Part shown: piece by piece, positions 28,003 to 39,495 of the stretch
How positions within the stretch are numbered: the stretch's first letter is position 1
Layout: each line of letters starts with the position of its first letter
Translations under genes and position numbers: made by a program
From: Vibrio viridaestus
Lineage (GTDB): Bacteria; Pseudomonadota; Gammaproteobacteria; Enterobacterales; Vibrionaceae
DNA: 64,000 bases
Direction: 5' to 3'
NCBI RefSeq assembly: GCF_003856525.1
Contig: NZ_RJVQ01000013.1
Location: 1 to 64,000, forward strand
The notes under the pieces: generated by a model
The model's database searches: none
Seen by the model: only the letters and a program-made list of their open reading frames with translations
Told to the model about the DNA's origin: nothing

Positions 28003-30416
28003 TGTCTGAGGCTCGTCACTTACACAAATTTGGCGGTAGTAGCTTAGCAGATCCAAAATGCTACAGACGTGTCGTTGATATTCTCAAGCAGTATTCGAAT
28101 ACCAACGACCTTATCGTGGTCTCTGCAGCAGGGAAAACAACCAATAACCTAATCAGGTTCACTGAATCTCTTGCCACAGCAGAGATTGATTCAGCCGCAA
28201 TTCTTGAAGAAATTAAAGTATTTCAGTCGACGTTAATTAACGAATTGATTGATGGGCAATCTGCAGTTTCCCTACTTGCTCAATTAGAGGATGAACTGAA
28301 ATTACTTGCTCAATTCACAGCACCTTTATCCACGTTTGATTACGCAGGTATTCTCGCTCATGGAGAAGTTTGGTCTTCTCGCTTGTTGGCTGCGCTTTTA
28401 AATCAAAATGAATTGACCGCGATCGCTCAAGACTCAAGAACATTCCTTCGCGCGCCATCTGGCGCTCAGCCAGAAATAGAGAAAGCCAAATCGTATCCTT
28501 TATTGAAAGAGATTCTGGCTCAGTACGCGAATGAACGTATCGTCTTTACTGGCTTCATCGCGCAAAATGACGATGGAAAAACGGTCTTACTCGGACGTAA
28601 TGGTTCTGATTATTCCGCAACCATCATCGGCGCGTTATCGGAAGTGGAACGAGTAACGATTTGGAGTGACGTTGCAGGTGTCTATAGCGCCGATCCAAGA
28701 ATCGTCGAAGATGCTTGCCTATTACCACTTCTGCGACTGGACGAAGCCAGTGAGCTGGCCAGATTGGCAGCACCCGTTCTACATAGCCGAACGCTTCAGC
28801 CCGTTGCTCAAAGTGCCATTGACCTTCATCTTCGCTGCAGCTACCAACCAGAATCAGGATCTACTCATGTAGAGCGGGTTCTTGCATCAGGTCGTGGAGC
28901 GAAGATCATCTCTTCACTAGAAAACGTGATGCTGCTAGAGCTCAACTTTGCGAAAGGCCATGATTTTCAGCGCTTGCTGACATCAACCATGGATTTGCTG
29001 CAAAAAGCACAATTAGTCCCTTTGGCAACAGATATCCATGCCGATCAGCAACGTATTCGTCTCGCCTATACCAGCGAACTAGCCAACAGTGCGATTGAAT
29101 ATCTACAGGAACTTGCAATAGAAGCTGAAATTAAGCTTCGTGAAGGCTATTCACTTATTGCGGCCGTTGGTGCGGGAGTGACGAAAAATGCTCAGCACTG
29201 TTTTGGGTTTTATCAGCAACTTAAATCATCACCGGTTGAATTTATTACAGAATCGGATACCGAGCTAAGCCTTGTTGCAGTCCTGCGTAGCACCGCCCCA
29301 CTTGCAGCACTTGTTCAGGGAGTACATACCCAATTATTCCAAGCACAGAAGCGGGTTGGAATTGCATTATGCGGTAAAGGAAATATTGGCTCTAGCTGGC
29401 TCAAACTGTTCGCTGAACAGAAAAGTGAGTTGGAAAAGCGGCGTGGTATGAATTTCGAATTAATCGCTATCGTTGATAGTCAATCATACTGGTTCGATGA
29501 AGATGGGATCGATGCTAAAACAGCGGATAAGCAATTTAAAGACAAGTCCATAAGCAACGACGGCACCGAGTGGCTGCTAAAACTGGGTAAAGCAGAAAAA
29601 TACGATGACGTTATTGTATTGGATGTTACAGCCAGTCAAGATTTAGCCAACCAATACCTGGATATTGCTCAACAAGGTTTACACTTGATTTCGGCCAATA
29701 AAATAGCCGGTTCGGCATCGAGTGAGTTTTACTATCAGGTCAAAGAGTCGTTTTCTAAGATTAACCGACACTGGCTGTACAATGCGACGGTAGGTGCAGG
29801 TTTACCCATCAACCATACTGTGCGCGACCTTCGAGAAAGCGGTGATGAAATTGTTGCCCTATCCGGTATTTTCTCAGGAACACTGTCGTGGTTATTCCAA
29901 CAATACGATGGTTCCGTACCTTTTAGTCAGCTTGTCGATTTAGCTTGGCAACAAGGTCTCACTGAACCAGACCCTCGGGCAGATCTGGATGGCTCTGATG
30001 TCATGCGTAAATTGGTCATTCTTGCCCGCGAAGCTGGCCAAGAAATTGAACCAGATAGTGTTATCGTTGAATCTCTAGTTCCTGAAGAGCTAAAGCCACT
30101 CTCTTTGGACGACTTTCTAGATAACAGCCACAAACTTGATGAGCTACTATCAGAACGTTTACATAAAGCCCAAAAAGAAGATAAAGTTTTACGCTACGTG
30201 GCACGACTTGAACGTTCAGGTAAAGCAAGTGTCGGTGTTGAAGCGTTATCGGCGGAACATCCTCTGGCCAACTTATTACCATGCGATAATATTTTTGCTA
30301 TTGAAAGCCGATGGTACAAGGATAATCCTCTGGTCATCAGAGGTCCGGGAGCCGGTCGAGAAGTGACAGCAGGCGCACTGCAATCTGATATCAATTTGCT
30401 ATCATCATTACTATAA
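28002..30416 (+). CDS. metL: Bifunctional aspartokinase / homoserine dehydrogenase II
   Basis: The 804-residue fusion carries an N-terminal aspartate kinase (KFGGSSLAD at about residues 9-17; GRNGSDYSA near 193) and a C-terminal homoserine dehydrogenase (nucleotide motif GIALCGKGNIGSSW near 450; GAGLPINHTVRDL, LDGSDVMRKL). It supplies homoserine to the methionine branch; it is metL rather than thrA because it lies in the metB operon under MetJ control. It overlaps metB by one base. Confidence 0.97.
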   Translation: MSEARHLHKFGGSSLADPKCYRRVVDILKQYSNTNDLIVVSAAGKTTNNLIRFTESLATAEIDSAAILEEIKVFQSTLINELIDGQSAVSLLAQLEDELKLLAQFTAPLSTFDYAGILAHGEVWSSRLLAALLNQNELTAIAQDSRTFLRAPSGAQPEIEKAKSYPLLKEILAQYANERIVFTGFIAQNDDGKTVLLGRNGSDYSATIIGALSEVERVTIWSDVAGVYSADPRIVEDACLLPLLRLDEASELARLAAPVLHSRTLQPVAQSAIDLHLRCSYQPESGSTHVERVLASGRGAKIISSLENVMLLELNFAKGHDFQRLLTSTMDLLQKAQLVPLATDIHADQQRIRLAYTSELANSAIEYLQELAIEAEIKLREGYSLIAAVGAGVTKNAQHCFGFYQQLKSSPVEFITESDTELSLVAVLRSTAPLAALVQGVHTQLFQAQKRVGIALCGKGNIGSSWLKLFAEQKSELEKRRGMNFELIAIVDSQSYWFDEDGIDAKTADKQFKDKSISNDGTEWLLKLGKAEKYDDVIVLDVTASQDLANQYLDIAQQGLHLISANKIAGSASSEFYYQVKESFSKINRHWLYNATVGAGLPINHTVRDLRESGDEIVALSGIFSGTLSWLFQQYDGSVPFSQLVDLAWQQGLTEPDPRADLDGSDVMRKLVILAREAGQEIEPDSVIVESLVPEELKPLSLDDFLDNSHKLDELLSERLHKAQKEDKVLRYVARLERSGKASVGVEALSAEHPLANLLPCDNIFAIESRWYKDNPLVIRGPGAGREVTAGALQSDINLLSSLL

Positions 30417-30417
30417 G

Positions 30418-30444
30418 AAAAAGGAGCTTAGAGCTCCTTTTTTC
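30418..30444 (+). terminator. Terminator of metBL
   Basis: AAAGGAGCT/AGCTCCTTT stem, TAG loop, followed by a T run. Confidence 0.9.
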
Positions 30445-30524
30445 TACGTGAATAAAACTCAACTTAGCATGAATAAAATTCATGCATAGATCATTGACAT
30501 TAAATTCAATTCAAGACATTCTTT

Positions 30525-31483
<959 letters not shown>

Positions 31484-31508
31484 CGAATAATCTACTCTCT
31501 CCAGATAA

Positions 31509-31541
31509 AGAAAAAAGCCGACGATAACGTCGGCTTTTTTA
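31509..31541. terminator. Bidirectional terminator between metF and zapB
   Basis: AAAAAGCCGACG/CGTCGGCTTTTT stem with an ATAA loop, T runs on both strands. Confidence 0.92.
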
Positions 31542-31542
31542 C

Positions 31543-31788
31543 TTAGGATTCTACGTTATCCATTTTACCAATCAGGCTGCGGATTCTTTCTTGCCATGCA
31601 GCATGTTCTTGCTGGATAGTCTGAACACGTTGCTCTAACTCTTCACGGCTGGTTCTGAGTTCATTTGCTTCGCTTTCCAGCTTTTGCTTATCTTCTTTTA
31701 GTTCTTCCACTTCCATTTGTAGCAAAGTAATGGTGTCTACTGCAGTTTGAATTTTAGCTTCTAGTTGTTCTAGTACTTCAAAAGACAT
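31543..31788 (-). CDS. zapB: Cell division protein ZapB
   Basis: An 81-residue, almost wholly coiled-coil protein that assembles with ZapA at the FtsZ ring and helps link it to MatP and the chromosome terminus. The family start [32 protein letters not shown] has continuous heptads. The ATG at 31788 has GGAGAG in front. It is divergent from glpX, as in many vibrios. The 328-base gap to glpX holds the two promoters and a 13-bp palindrome, with nothing else I can support. Confidence 0.93.
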   Translation of the reverse strand: MSFEVLEQLEAKIQTAVDTITLLQMEVEELKEDKQKLESEANELRTSREELEQRVQTIQQEHAAWQERIRSLIGKMDNVES

Positions 31789-32007
31789 TCGTCTCTCCTC
31801 GTTGAATATAGTCTCGTGAAAAATCTTCACCTAATTTGCTTTATTTTACTCACCGATCCGTTCAGAAACACGTCCTATATTGGATAATCGCGCCATTCGC
31901 TTAAAAAAAAAGCGTTAATTGACACGATATTAACGAAAACGAATCGAACTGATGTATCCCTGCCCTAAATAGACAGCAATATTCTACAAATTACTTAATG
32001 TAATTCA

Positions 32008-32020
32008 GATCAATTTGATC
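32008..32020. promoter_or_regulatory. 13-bp palindrome in the zapB-glpX gap
   Basis: GATCAATTTGATC, about 100 bases before glpX. Symmetry only; it resembles half of an FNR site but the spacing is wrong for FNR. Confidence 0.3.
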
Positions 32021-32116
32021 AAGTGCAACCCGCGAAGGAGCAAAATAGCAAACGTTTAGCTATGGATATGCTAAAATTTCTGCAAATTTTTATTTCTCTC
32101 TTTATTTGGAGTAAGC

Positions 32117-33124
32117 ATGAAACGCGAATTAGCGATGGCATTCTCACGCGTCACTGAAGGTGCGGCACTGGCGGGTTACAAATGGCTTGGCCGAGGCGAT
32201 AAAAATGCCGCCGATGGTGCTGCGGTAGAGGTAATGCGCAGCCTGCTAAATAAAACCGAAATTGATGGTGAAATTGTTATCGGTGAAGGCGAAATCGACG
32301 ATGCACCGATGCTATACATTGGTGAAAAAGTGGGTTTGGGTGGAGATGCCGTTGATATCGCAGTGGATCCTATTGAAGGCACTCGTATGACTGCAATGGG
32401 ACAATCGAATGCACTCGCAGTACTCGCCGCCGCTGATAAAGGTAGTTTTCTTAAAGCGCCAGATATGTATATGGAAAAACTAGTCGTGGGACCGGGAGCG
32501 AAAGGCTGTATTGATCTACATAAGCCACTCAAAGAAAACTTGGAAAACGTCGCGCTTGCTTTAGGCAAACCTTTAACTGAATTGACCGTTATCACGCTAG
32601 CGAAACCACGTCACGATGACGTTATCGTTGAGATGCAAAATATGGGCGTACGCGTATTCGCTGTTCCTGATGGTGATGTGGCAGCTTCGATTTTGACCTG
32701 TATGCCTGATAGCGAAGTCGACATGATGTACTGCATTGGCGGTGCTCCTGAGGGTGTCGTCTCTGCAGCTGTTATCAGAGCTCTAGACGGCGACATGCAT
32801 GGGAGACTGTTAGCTCGTCATGATGTTAAAGGTGACTCAGAAGAGAATCGTAAGCTGGGTGAAGAAGAATTACGTCGTTGTGCTGAAATGGGCGTTGAAG
32901 CCAATGTTGTATTGGCGATGGAAGATATGGTGCGCAGTGATAACGTTATCTTCGCAGCAACAGGGATAACGAAAGGTGACCTTCTGGAAGGCATTACCCG
33001 TAAAGGCAATATTGCTACCACTGAAACGCTCTTAATTCGTGGTCGCTGCCGTACAATTCGTCGAATTAAATCCATCCACTACTTAGATCGTAAGGACCCG
33101 GAAGAAAGAGCCGTAATTGTATAA
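32117..33124 (+). CDS. glpX: Fructose-1,6-bisphosphatase, class II
   Basis: This 335-residue Mn2+/Li+-sensitive phosphatase hydrolyses fructose 1,6-bisphosphate in gluconeogenesis. Signature GEIDDAPMLYIGE (about residues 56-68) and DPIEGTRMTAMGQSNALAV with metal-binding acids are intact. The gene is convergent with pfkA, which catalyses the opposite reaction, so antagonistic steps sit tail to tail. Confidence 0.97.
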   Translation: MKRELAMAFSRVTEGAALAGYKWLGRGDKNAADGAAVEVMRSLLNKTEIDGEIVIGEGEIDDAPMLYIGEKVGLGGDAVDIAVDPIEGTRMTAMGQSNALAVLAAADKGSFLKAPDMYMEKLVVGPGAKGCIDLHKPLKENLENVALALGKPLTELTVITLAKPRHDDVIVEMQNMGVRVFAVPDGDVAASILTCMPDSEVDMMYCIGGAPEGVVSAAVIRALDGDMHGRLLARHDVKGDSEENRKLGEEELRRCAEMGVEANVVLAMEDMVRSDNVIFAATGITKGDLLEGITRKGNIATTETLLIRGRCRTIRRIKSIHYLDRKDPEERAVIV

Positions 33125-33130
33125 TCATTA

Positions 33131-33156
33131 AAAAAGGTCGCTCGCGCGACCTTTTA
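33131..33156. terminator. Bidirectional terminator between glpX and pfkA
   Basis: AAAGGTCG/CGACCTTT stem with a GC-rich loop, T run on the plus strand and A run behind it. Confidence 0.85.
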
Positions 33157-33177
33157 TAAATCTGGTAAGAGTCCTGA

Positions 33178-34164
<987 letters not shown>

Positions 34165-34396
34165 TTATTATTTAATAGTTGTAGCCATTTACGAACCTGT
34201 CAATAAATGGAGATTCGGTTTCAAACTGTGCAATATGTTACCCGTATTGGAAAGGAATACTACTCTTATTTTGCACCGTTGATTAAGTTTTTAATTTGTG
34301 AAAAAGTATTACAACAATGTCGTTATTCTTCGTTGATACATATCATTTTCACGTTCTATTATTACAAAAATTGGCTATTTTTTAATTAATTTTCTA

Positions 34397-35305
34397 TTAC
34401 CAACCTCTTTTTTTCTGTTCTATTTCTTGATCAAAAATAACTGAATACGGGTCATGATGAACCAATACATCGGCACCTGGAAAATGGCGCTTTAGGTTAA
34501 GTTCAACGGTATCAGATATCTTATGCGCTTCAATAAGGCGCATGTCATCGTCCAACTCCAGATGCAATTGGATAAAACGGATAGGACCAGACATTCTGGT
34601 GCGAACCCCATGCAAACCCAGAACCCCTTCCACATCCATACAAATTTTACGAATTTGAATAATCTCACTATCGGGAAGTTTTCTGTCCAGTAATGTCTGC
34701 GAAGCCTGATAAACCATCCTAATCGCACTCAAAGAGATATAAATACCAATACCAATAGCAAAGATGGCATCCGCTTGAGAAAAGCCATACCAACTAAGCA
34801 AAAGAGCAATCATGATCGCGACGTTCATATAGAGGTCGGTTTGGTAATGAAGTGAATCGGCAGCGATCGCTTGGCTTTTGGTTTTTTTCACAACATATTT
34901 CTGAAACATCACCAGGCCAGCTGTCGCCAATAAAGCAAATATACTGACATAGACACCGTATTCTGGAGACTGAAGTTGATGTGGTCTAAAGAAGCGATCG
35001 ATACCATTTAAAATAAGGAAAACAGCAGAACCGGTAATAAACATGGCTTGAGCGAGTGCCGCTAATGATTCAGCCTTACCATGACCAAAGGCATGTTCAC
35101 GATCCGCAGGTTGCAGTGAATAACGAACAACAATGAGATTGACAACTGACGCTGCGATATCAATAAAGGAATCAATTAGCGAGGCGAGTAAGCTCACTGA
35201 ACCAGTAACCCACCACGCCATTAATTTAACAATAAGTAAAAGCGTCGCCACTGCCGTTGCAGCCCATGCTGCCGTTGACACCAAACGTGCATATTCTTTT
35301 TCCAT
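34397..35305 (-). CDS. fieF: Cation-diffusion-facilitator metal exporter FieF
   Basis: A 302-residue inner-membrane CDF exporter of Zn2+/Fe2+ driven by protons, the homologue of E. coli YiiP. Six membrane helices; the transport-site acids are in DSFIDIAA (helix 2) and HYQTD (helix 5). A cytoplasmic C-terminal metal-binding domain follows (VLVHHDP). The ATG at 35305 with GAGAGG before it aligns with YiiP. The order pfkA-fieF-cpxP-cpxRA is conserved. Confidence 0.96.
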   Translation of the reverse strand: MEKEYARLVSTAAWAATAVATLLLIVKLMAWWVTGSVSLLASLIDSFIDIAASVVNLIVVRYSLQPADREHAFGHGKAESLAALAQAMFITGSAVFLILNGIDRFFRPHQLQSPEYGVYVSIFALLATAGLVMFQKYVVKKTKSQAIAADSLHYQTDLYMNVAIMIALLLSWYGFSQADAIFAIGIGIYISLSAIRMVYQASQTLLDRKLPDSEIIQIRKICMDVEGVLGLHGVRTRMSGPIRFIQLHLELDDDMRLIEAHKISDTVELNLKRHFPGADVLVHHDPYSVIFDQEIEQKKRGW

Positions 35306-35401
35306 ACAACCTCTCAACTCCCTGATTTGAGCCTATTATAGTGGCGTATTTTTACATAAATCAAAGTATTCCCTTAAAATTAGCACTGTCATTCCCCTAA
35401 T

Positions 35402-35428
35402 AAAAAAGGCAGCTTACGCTGCCTTTTT
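35402..35428 (-). terminator. Terminator of cpxP
   Basis: AAAAAGGCAGC/GCTGCCTTTTT with a TTAC loop; T run on both strands, just after the cpxP stop. Confidence 0.9.
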
Positions 35429-35442
35429 GCTAAAAAAATGGA

Positions 35443-35991
35443 TTATTCCATTGCTGGTTTGGGCTCCATTGGAGGCTGAGGGTGCTTGTCACCATCTGGT
35501 CCGCCTTTACCAAAATGACATTCTGCAAATGCTTTAGGACCTTGAGCCCTAAGTTCAGACCATTTGGCTTTCTGCTCTGGCGTCAAGACACTCAGCATTT
35601 TATGACGATTTTCCATCATGTGAACACGACGTTCAATCTGTTGATCTGACATTTTCTTCGCTAATGCCTTCGCTTGTTCAGGACTAAAATCTTTACTCAA
35701 CAGAAGTTTATCTTCTTCTGCGCGAAACGCTTGCATTTGTGCTCTGTGAGCATCCATATCAGCGCGCATTTCCTCACGTTGTTCATGACGAATATCATGT
35801 AGTTGATCGCGCTGCTCTGGTGTAAGGTTCAGTTTGCGCATCATGTCACGCTCACCATCTGGGCGACAATCTTGCATCATTGGCCTTTTACCATCGCGAT
35901 CCTTATCGCCATTGTGTGCAAAGGCGCTAGCGGAGCCAAGTACAACAGGAATCATAGCTGCAGCGAGAATACATTTTTTAAGGGCTTTCAT
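35443..35991 (-). CDS. cpxP: Periplasmic envelope-stress protein CpxP
   Basis: CpxP binds the CpxA sensor and damped activity and helps DegP clear misfolded pili. The 182-residue chain has a signal peptide (about residues 1-25, ending ...SASAFA) and two LTxxQ motifs (LTPEQRDQ and LTPEQKAK), spaced as in the family, with a Pro-rich end. It is divergent from cpxRA with a perfect CpxR box between them. Confidence 0.95.
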   Translation of the reverse strand: MKALKKCILAAAMIPVVLGSASAFAHNGDKDRDGKRPMMQDCRPDGERDMMRKLNLTPEQRDQLHDIRHEQREEMRADMDAHRAQMQAFRAEEDKLLLSKDFSPEQAKALAKKMSDQQIERRVHMMENRHKMLSVLTPEQKAKWSELRAQGPKAFAECHFGKGGPDGDKHPQPPMEPKPAME

Positions 35992-36080
35992 GGATGTTCC
36001 TCCAATCTCGGTTCAATTTCGTTTTTCTTAGCGTGTGATTGTAGAATAGCGCCTCATATGTCAATCAACGTATGCAGTGA

Positions 36081-36095
36081 GTAAAAGAGTGTAAA
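36081..36095. promoter_or_regulatory. CpxR box between cpxP and cpxRA
   Basis: GTAAA-AGAGT-GTAAA is an exact match to the CpxR consensus GTAAA-N5-GTAAA. It is 90 bases before cpxP and 75 before cpxR, so it can drive both divergent units. Confidence 0.92.
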
Positions 36096-36169
36096 GACAA
36101 GATTTTAGCTGCACCTTTTTCGACCATTTCACCGTAGAATAATTAAACAAGCCAAACGGAGCGAAGCAG

Positions 36170-36853
36170 ATGACTCATATTCTAATCGTAGATGATGACA
36201 CCGAATTAACTGGATTATTAAAAGAAATCCTAACTCTGGAGGGATTCACTGTTTCTGAAGCTAATGATGGTGAGCAAGCCCTAGATTGTCTTGATGATAA
36301 AATTGATCTCATACTCCTCGATGTCATGATGCCCAAACTCAACGGTATGGATACGCTCAAAAAATTACGTGAGAAGTGGCAAACTCCCGTGCTGATGCTG
36401 ACAGCAAAAGGAGAAGAAATCGATCGCGTCATCGGCTTAGAACTAGGTGCGGATGACTATCTGCCTAAACCTTTTAGCGATAGAGAGCTACTCGCTCGTA
36501 TTAAGGCCATTCTGCGTCGAACTCAAAATGGAACAGTGGTAAAAAGCGATCACTTAAGCTATCAGGACATCACTCTTTACCCTGGTAAACAAGAAGCGTA
36601 TTGCAATGAGGAATATCTTGACCTAACCACGACTGAGTTTGCTCTGTTAAGTCACTTTATCCAGCATCCTGGCGAAGCCATAACAAAAGAAACACTGAGT
36701 TTGGATGTGTTGGGTAAGCGGCTATCTGCATTTGATCGAGCTGTCGATATGCACGTATCCAATTTGCGTAAAAAACTGCCAGAACGTCAGGACGGTAAGC
36801 CTCGCATCAAAACCCTTCGCGGCCGTGGCTACATGATGATTTTGGAGGATTGA
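36170..36853 (+). CDS. cpxR: Response regulator CpxR
   Basis: A 227-residue OmpR-type regulator: receiver domain with acidic pocket DDD at residues 8-10, phospho-acceptor Asp51 (LLDVMMPK) and conserved Lys (LPKPF), and a C-terminal winged helix (LSLDVLGKRLSAFDRAVDMHVSNLRKKL... LRGRGYMM). It controls envelope-stress genes including its own operon and cpxP. Overlaps cpxA by one base (TGATG). Confidence 0.98.
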   Translation: MTHILIVDDDTELTGLLKEILTLEGFTVSEANDGEQALDCLDDKIDLILLDVMMPKLNGMDTLKKLREKWQTPVLMLTAKGEEIDRVIGLELGADDYLPKPFSDRELLARIKAILRRTQNGTVVKSDHLSYQDITLYPGKQEAYCNEEYLDLTTTEFALLSHFIQHPGEAITKETLSLDVLGKRLSAFDRAVDMHVSNLRKKLPERQDGKPRIKTLRGRGYMMILED

Positions 36854-38229
36854 TGGTTTTACCAAGATTCAATAATTTATATGGTCGGATATTTGCGATT
36901 TTCTGGCTGACTATTCTACTCATACTGATAACAGTATTGAGTCTTCCAAGTTTGGACCCGCGAAGGTCAAAAGATCTAGCCGGGAGTGAGTTAGCGCGTT
37001 TTATTGATATTCGCGATGGAATTGAACTGCAATTCTCTGGTTTATCTAACCTGGATAAGATTGCCATGCACCTGAGTATGCATGCGGATAGAGGTCGGGA
37101 TCGAATGCGTTTTTTCCTCACCGATCAGGATGGTAATTTGATTCACTCTGAAACTCGTGAAGACTTTAAAATAAAAGTGTTAAAGAACTTCATCACCTCA
37201 AGTGATTCTGTGTCTGAGCCACAGAAAAGGTTATATGGCCGACTGACTATAGCCGGTCCATTTCCTGTTCATCTCGCACAAAAAGACTTATTGCTCTACA
37301 TCGCGATGCGAACTGATAATGGCCCCCCGTTTATCATTAGGCTTTTAGATAATCCTTTATCATTTTTACTGTTAGCCATGATAGTGAGTACCCCCTTACT
37401 ACTTTGGCTAGCTTGGGCATTAAGCAAACCAGCCAATCGCTTGGCACAGGCTTCGCAACGCGTTGCGCGAGGCGAATTTAAAAGCGATCCATCTTTGGAA
37501 TCAGGAACCATAGAATTCAGACAGGCAGGAAGAAGTTTTAATAAGATGGTTGAGGCCGTCAATGGCATGATTTCAGGTCAGCAAAGACTGCTATCAGACA
37601 TATCTCATGAACTTCGATCACCACTAACACGCTTAACTATGGCGAATGCCCTGGCCAAAAGGAAACTCGGCGACAGTCCTGAACTTGAGCGAATCGATAC
37701 CGAGGCTCGTCGACTTGAGCAGATGATAGGTGAATTACTTGAGTTATCCCGTATGCAAATCAATAGTCATATGGAGCATGAAACACAATCACTTTCTAGT
37801 TTATGGGAAACCATGCTTGACGATGCCCAATTTGAAGCGGAACAAAGCCACAAGACACTGCGCTATTCAGGCATTCCCAATCGTTCCATTTCGGGGAACC
37901 CCAAGTTGCTTATAAGTGCACTTGAGAACGTCATTCGCAATGCCATTAAATACAGTGAAAAACAGATTGTCGTTAGCTTTCATACCAAAGGTGAGATATT
38001 GCAAATCGACGTTGAAGACGATGGGCCTGGTGTACCAGCTCAAGAGCTTCAAGATATATTCCGTCCCTTTTATCGAGTCTCTACGGCTCGAGATCGTCAA
38101 AGTGGCGGAGCTGGCCTTGGACTTGCCATTACAGAAAATGCGGTACGTCAGCACAACGGTAAGCTGACAGCCACGAAAAGCCAGTTTGGTGGGCTTAAAA
38201 TTGAGTTCGAACTGCCGTTGATAAAATAA
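36853..38229 (+). CDS. cpxA: Envelope-stress sensor histidine kinase CpxA
   Basis: A 458-residue inner-membrane kinase/phosphatase: membrane helix about residues 11-31, periplasmic sensor domain, second helix about 170-190, HAMP, HisKA with phospho-acceptor in SDISHELRSPLTRL (about residue 250) and HATPase (N box ENVIRNAIKY, GPGVP, GGAGLGLAI). I start at the ATG overlapping the cpxR stop; a TTG lies one codon upstream. Confidence 0.97.
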   Translation: MVLPRFNNLYGRIFAIFWLTILLILITVLSLPSLDPRRSKDLAGSELARFIDIRDGIELQFSGLSNLDKIAMHLSMHADRGRDRMRFFLTDQDGNLIHSETREDFKIKVLKNFITSSDSVSEPQKRLYGRLTIAGPFPVHLAQKDLLLYIAMRTDNGPPFIIRLLDNPLSFLLLAMIVSTPLLLWLAWALSKPANRLAQASQRVARGEFKSDPSLESGTIEFRQAGRSFNKMVEAVNGMISGQQRLLSDISHELRSPLTRLTMANALAKRKLGDSPELERIDTEARRLEQMIGELLELSRMQINSHMEHETQSLSSLWETMLDDAQFEAEQSHKTLRYSGIPNRSISGNPKLLISALENVIRNAIKYSEKQIVVSFHTKGEILQIDVEDDGPGVPAQELQDIFRPFYRVSTARDRQSGGAGLGLAITENAVRQHNGKLTATKSQFGGLKIEFELPLIK

Positions 38230-38248
38230 CCACAATAAAGACATAGTT

Positions 38249-38267
38249 GATAATGAGATCGATTATC
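38249..38267 (+). promoter_or_regulatory. Fur box upstream of sodA
   Basis: The 19 bases GATAATGAGATCGATTATC match the consensus GATAATGATAATCATTATC at 15 of 19 positions, 40 bases before the sodA start. E. coli sodA is also Fur-repressed. Confidence 0.75.
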
Positions 38268-38307
38268 ATTAACATCAAATAACAATAATCGATAAGGAGA
38301 ATCAGCT

Positions 38308-38913
38308 ATGTCTCATCTGTTTCCAGAACTACCGTACGCCTACAATGCTCTTGAACCCTACATTGATGCAAAGACAATGGAAGTGCATTACAGTAAGCAC
38401 CACCGTACCTACTTTGACAAATTTATGGCAGCAGTTTCAGGCACTGAGCTTGAAGAGCAAAGTATAGAAGCCATTTTTGCCAATATATCATCGCATTCGG
38501 CAGCGATACGCAATAATGGTGGCGGGTACTACAACCACATTCTCTATTGGAATTGCATGTCTCCTGAGGGAGGTGGTAAACCAATTGGATCTCTAGCAGG
38601 TGCAATCGACTCTACTTTTGGTAGCTTCGAACAATTTCAAGAAGAGTTCTCTCAAGCGGCCATTAATACATTTGGTTCTGGTTTCGCATGGCTAGTGGTC
38701 AATGCAGGCAAACTCAGTATTGTATCGACTAGTAATCAAGATAACCCATTAATGGATGTGGCTCCTAAACAGGGAACCCCTATTCTCGCTCTCGATGTCT
38801 GGGAACATGCTTATTACATTAGTTATCAGAATCGGCGCCCAGATTACATAACGGCCTGGTGGAATGTCGTTGACTGGTCAGCCGTCGAAAAAAACTATAC
38901 TGATGCCTTGTAA
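38308..38913 (+). CDS. sodA: Superoxide dismutase, Mn type
   Basis: A 201-residue cytosolic dismutase. Metal ligands are His27 (EVHYSKHH), the His of GGGYYNHILYW, and Asp and His in DVWEHAYY. The C-terminal LDVWEHAYYISYQNRRPDYI...WWNVVDW is more like the Mn than the Fe enzyme, and a Fur box upstream fits sodA, which is induced when iron is low. I cannot settle the metal from sequence alone. The gene follows cpxA but has its own promoter region. Confidence 0.9.
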   Translation: MSHLFPELPYAYNALEPYIDAKTMEVHYSKHHRTYFDKFMAAVSGTELEEQSIEAIFANISSHSAAIRNNGGGYYNHILYWNCMSPEGGGKPIGSLAGAIDSTFGSFEQFQEEFSQAAINTFGSGFAWLVVNAGKLSIVSTSNQDNPLMDVAPKQGTPILALDVWEHAYYISYQNRRPDYITAWWNVVDWSAVEKNYTDAL

Positions 38914-38929
38914 TCCAACTCTCTTCTCT

Positions 38930-38962
38930 GGCCTGCTTTTACAATTAGAGCGGGCCGCTTTA
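38930..38962 (+). terminator. Probable terminator of sodA
   Basis: GGCCTGCT pairs with AGCGGGCC (with wobble) around an AT-rich loop, followed by GCTTTAT. Confidence 0.5.
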
Positions 38963-39000
38963 TACTCTCAGCACCCAATCCCAGTCACTTAAAATAACTC

Positions 39001-39477
39001 ATGTTTGATATTGCTCTTTACGAGCCAGAAATAGCGCCTAATACCGGTAATATTATTCGTCTCTGCGCCAACTGTGGCGCGAAGCTTCATCTAATAGAAC
39101 CACTTGGGTTTGATTTAGAAGAGAAAAAAGTACGACGTGCAGGTCTGGATTACCATGACCTGACAAATGTGACCAGACATAAAGATTACTCTGCCTTTCT
39201 CACTTTTTTAAATGAAAGAGAGCAACCATACCGTCTATTTGCTTGCACGACCAAGACGACAGGTCATCACGTTGACGCACAATATCAACAAGGGGATGTA
39301 TTGCTTTTTGGACCGGAAACCCGAGGGTTACCTTCTGAGGTGATCGAAAGTTTGCCGATTGAACAAAGAATTCGAATTCCTATGATGCCAGACGCGCGGA
39401 GTCTTAATCTTTCCAATGCAGTGGCTATCATAGCTTATGAAGCATGGCGTCAAATGGAGTTTGATGGAGCTCAGTAA
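39001..39477 (+). CDS. trmL: tRNA (cytidine/uridine-34 2'-O)-methyltransferase TrmL
   Basis: A 158-residue SPOUT enzyme that methylates the ribose of the wobble base of tRNA-Leu isoacceptors, with SAM. The start [27 protein letters not shown], the motif [10 protein letters not shown] and the knot motif [24 protein letters not shown] are those of the family (formerly YibK). Convergent with fxsA. Confidence 0.97.
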   Translation: MFDIALYEPEIAPNTGNIIRLCANCGAKLHLIEPLGFDLEEKKVRRAGLDYHDLTNVTRHKDYSAFLTFLNEREQPYRLFACTTKTTGHHVDAQYQQGDVLLFGPETRGLPSEVIESLPIEQRIRIPMMPDARSLNLSNAVAIIAYEAWRQMEFDGAQ

Positions 39478-39495
39478 TGAGCCCCATTTAAGCGT

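Noticed and set aside
34207-34389. 60-codon open frame in the pfkA-fieF gap
   Set aside because: AT-rich, no good ribosome site, composition dominated by Phe, Tyr and Ile; not coding-like.
37867-38244. Open frame antisense to the end of cpxA
   Set aside because: Explained by the base composition of cpxA; no recognisable protein.
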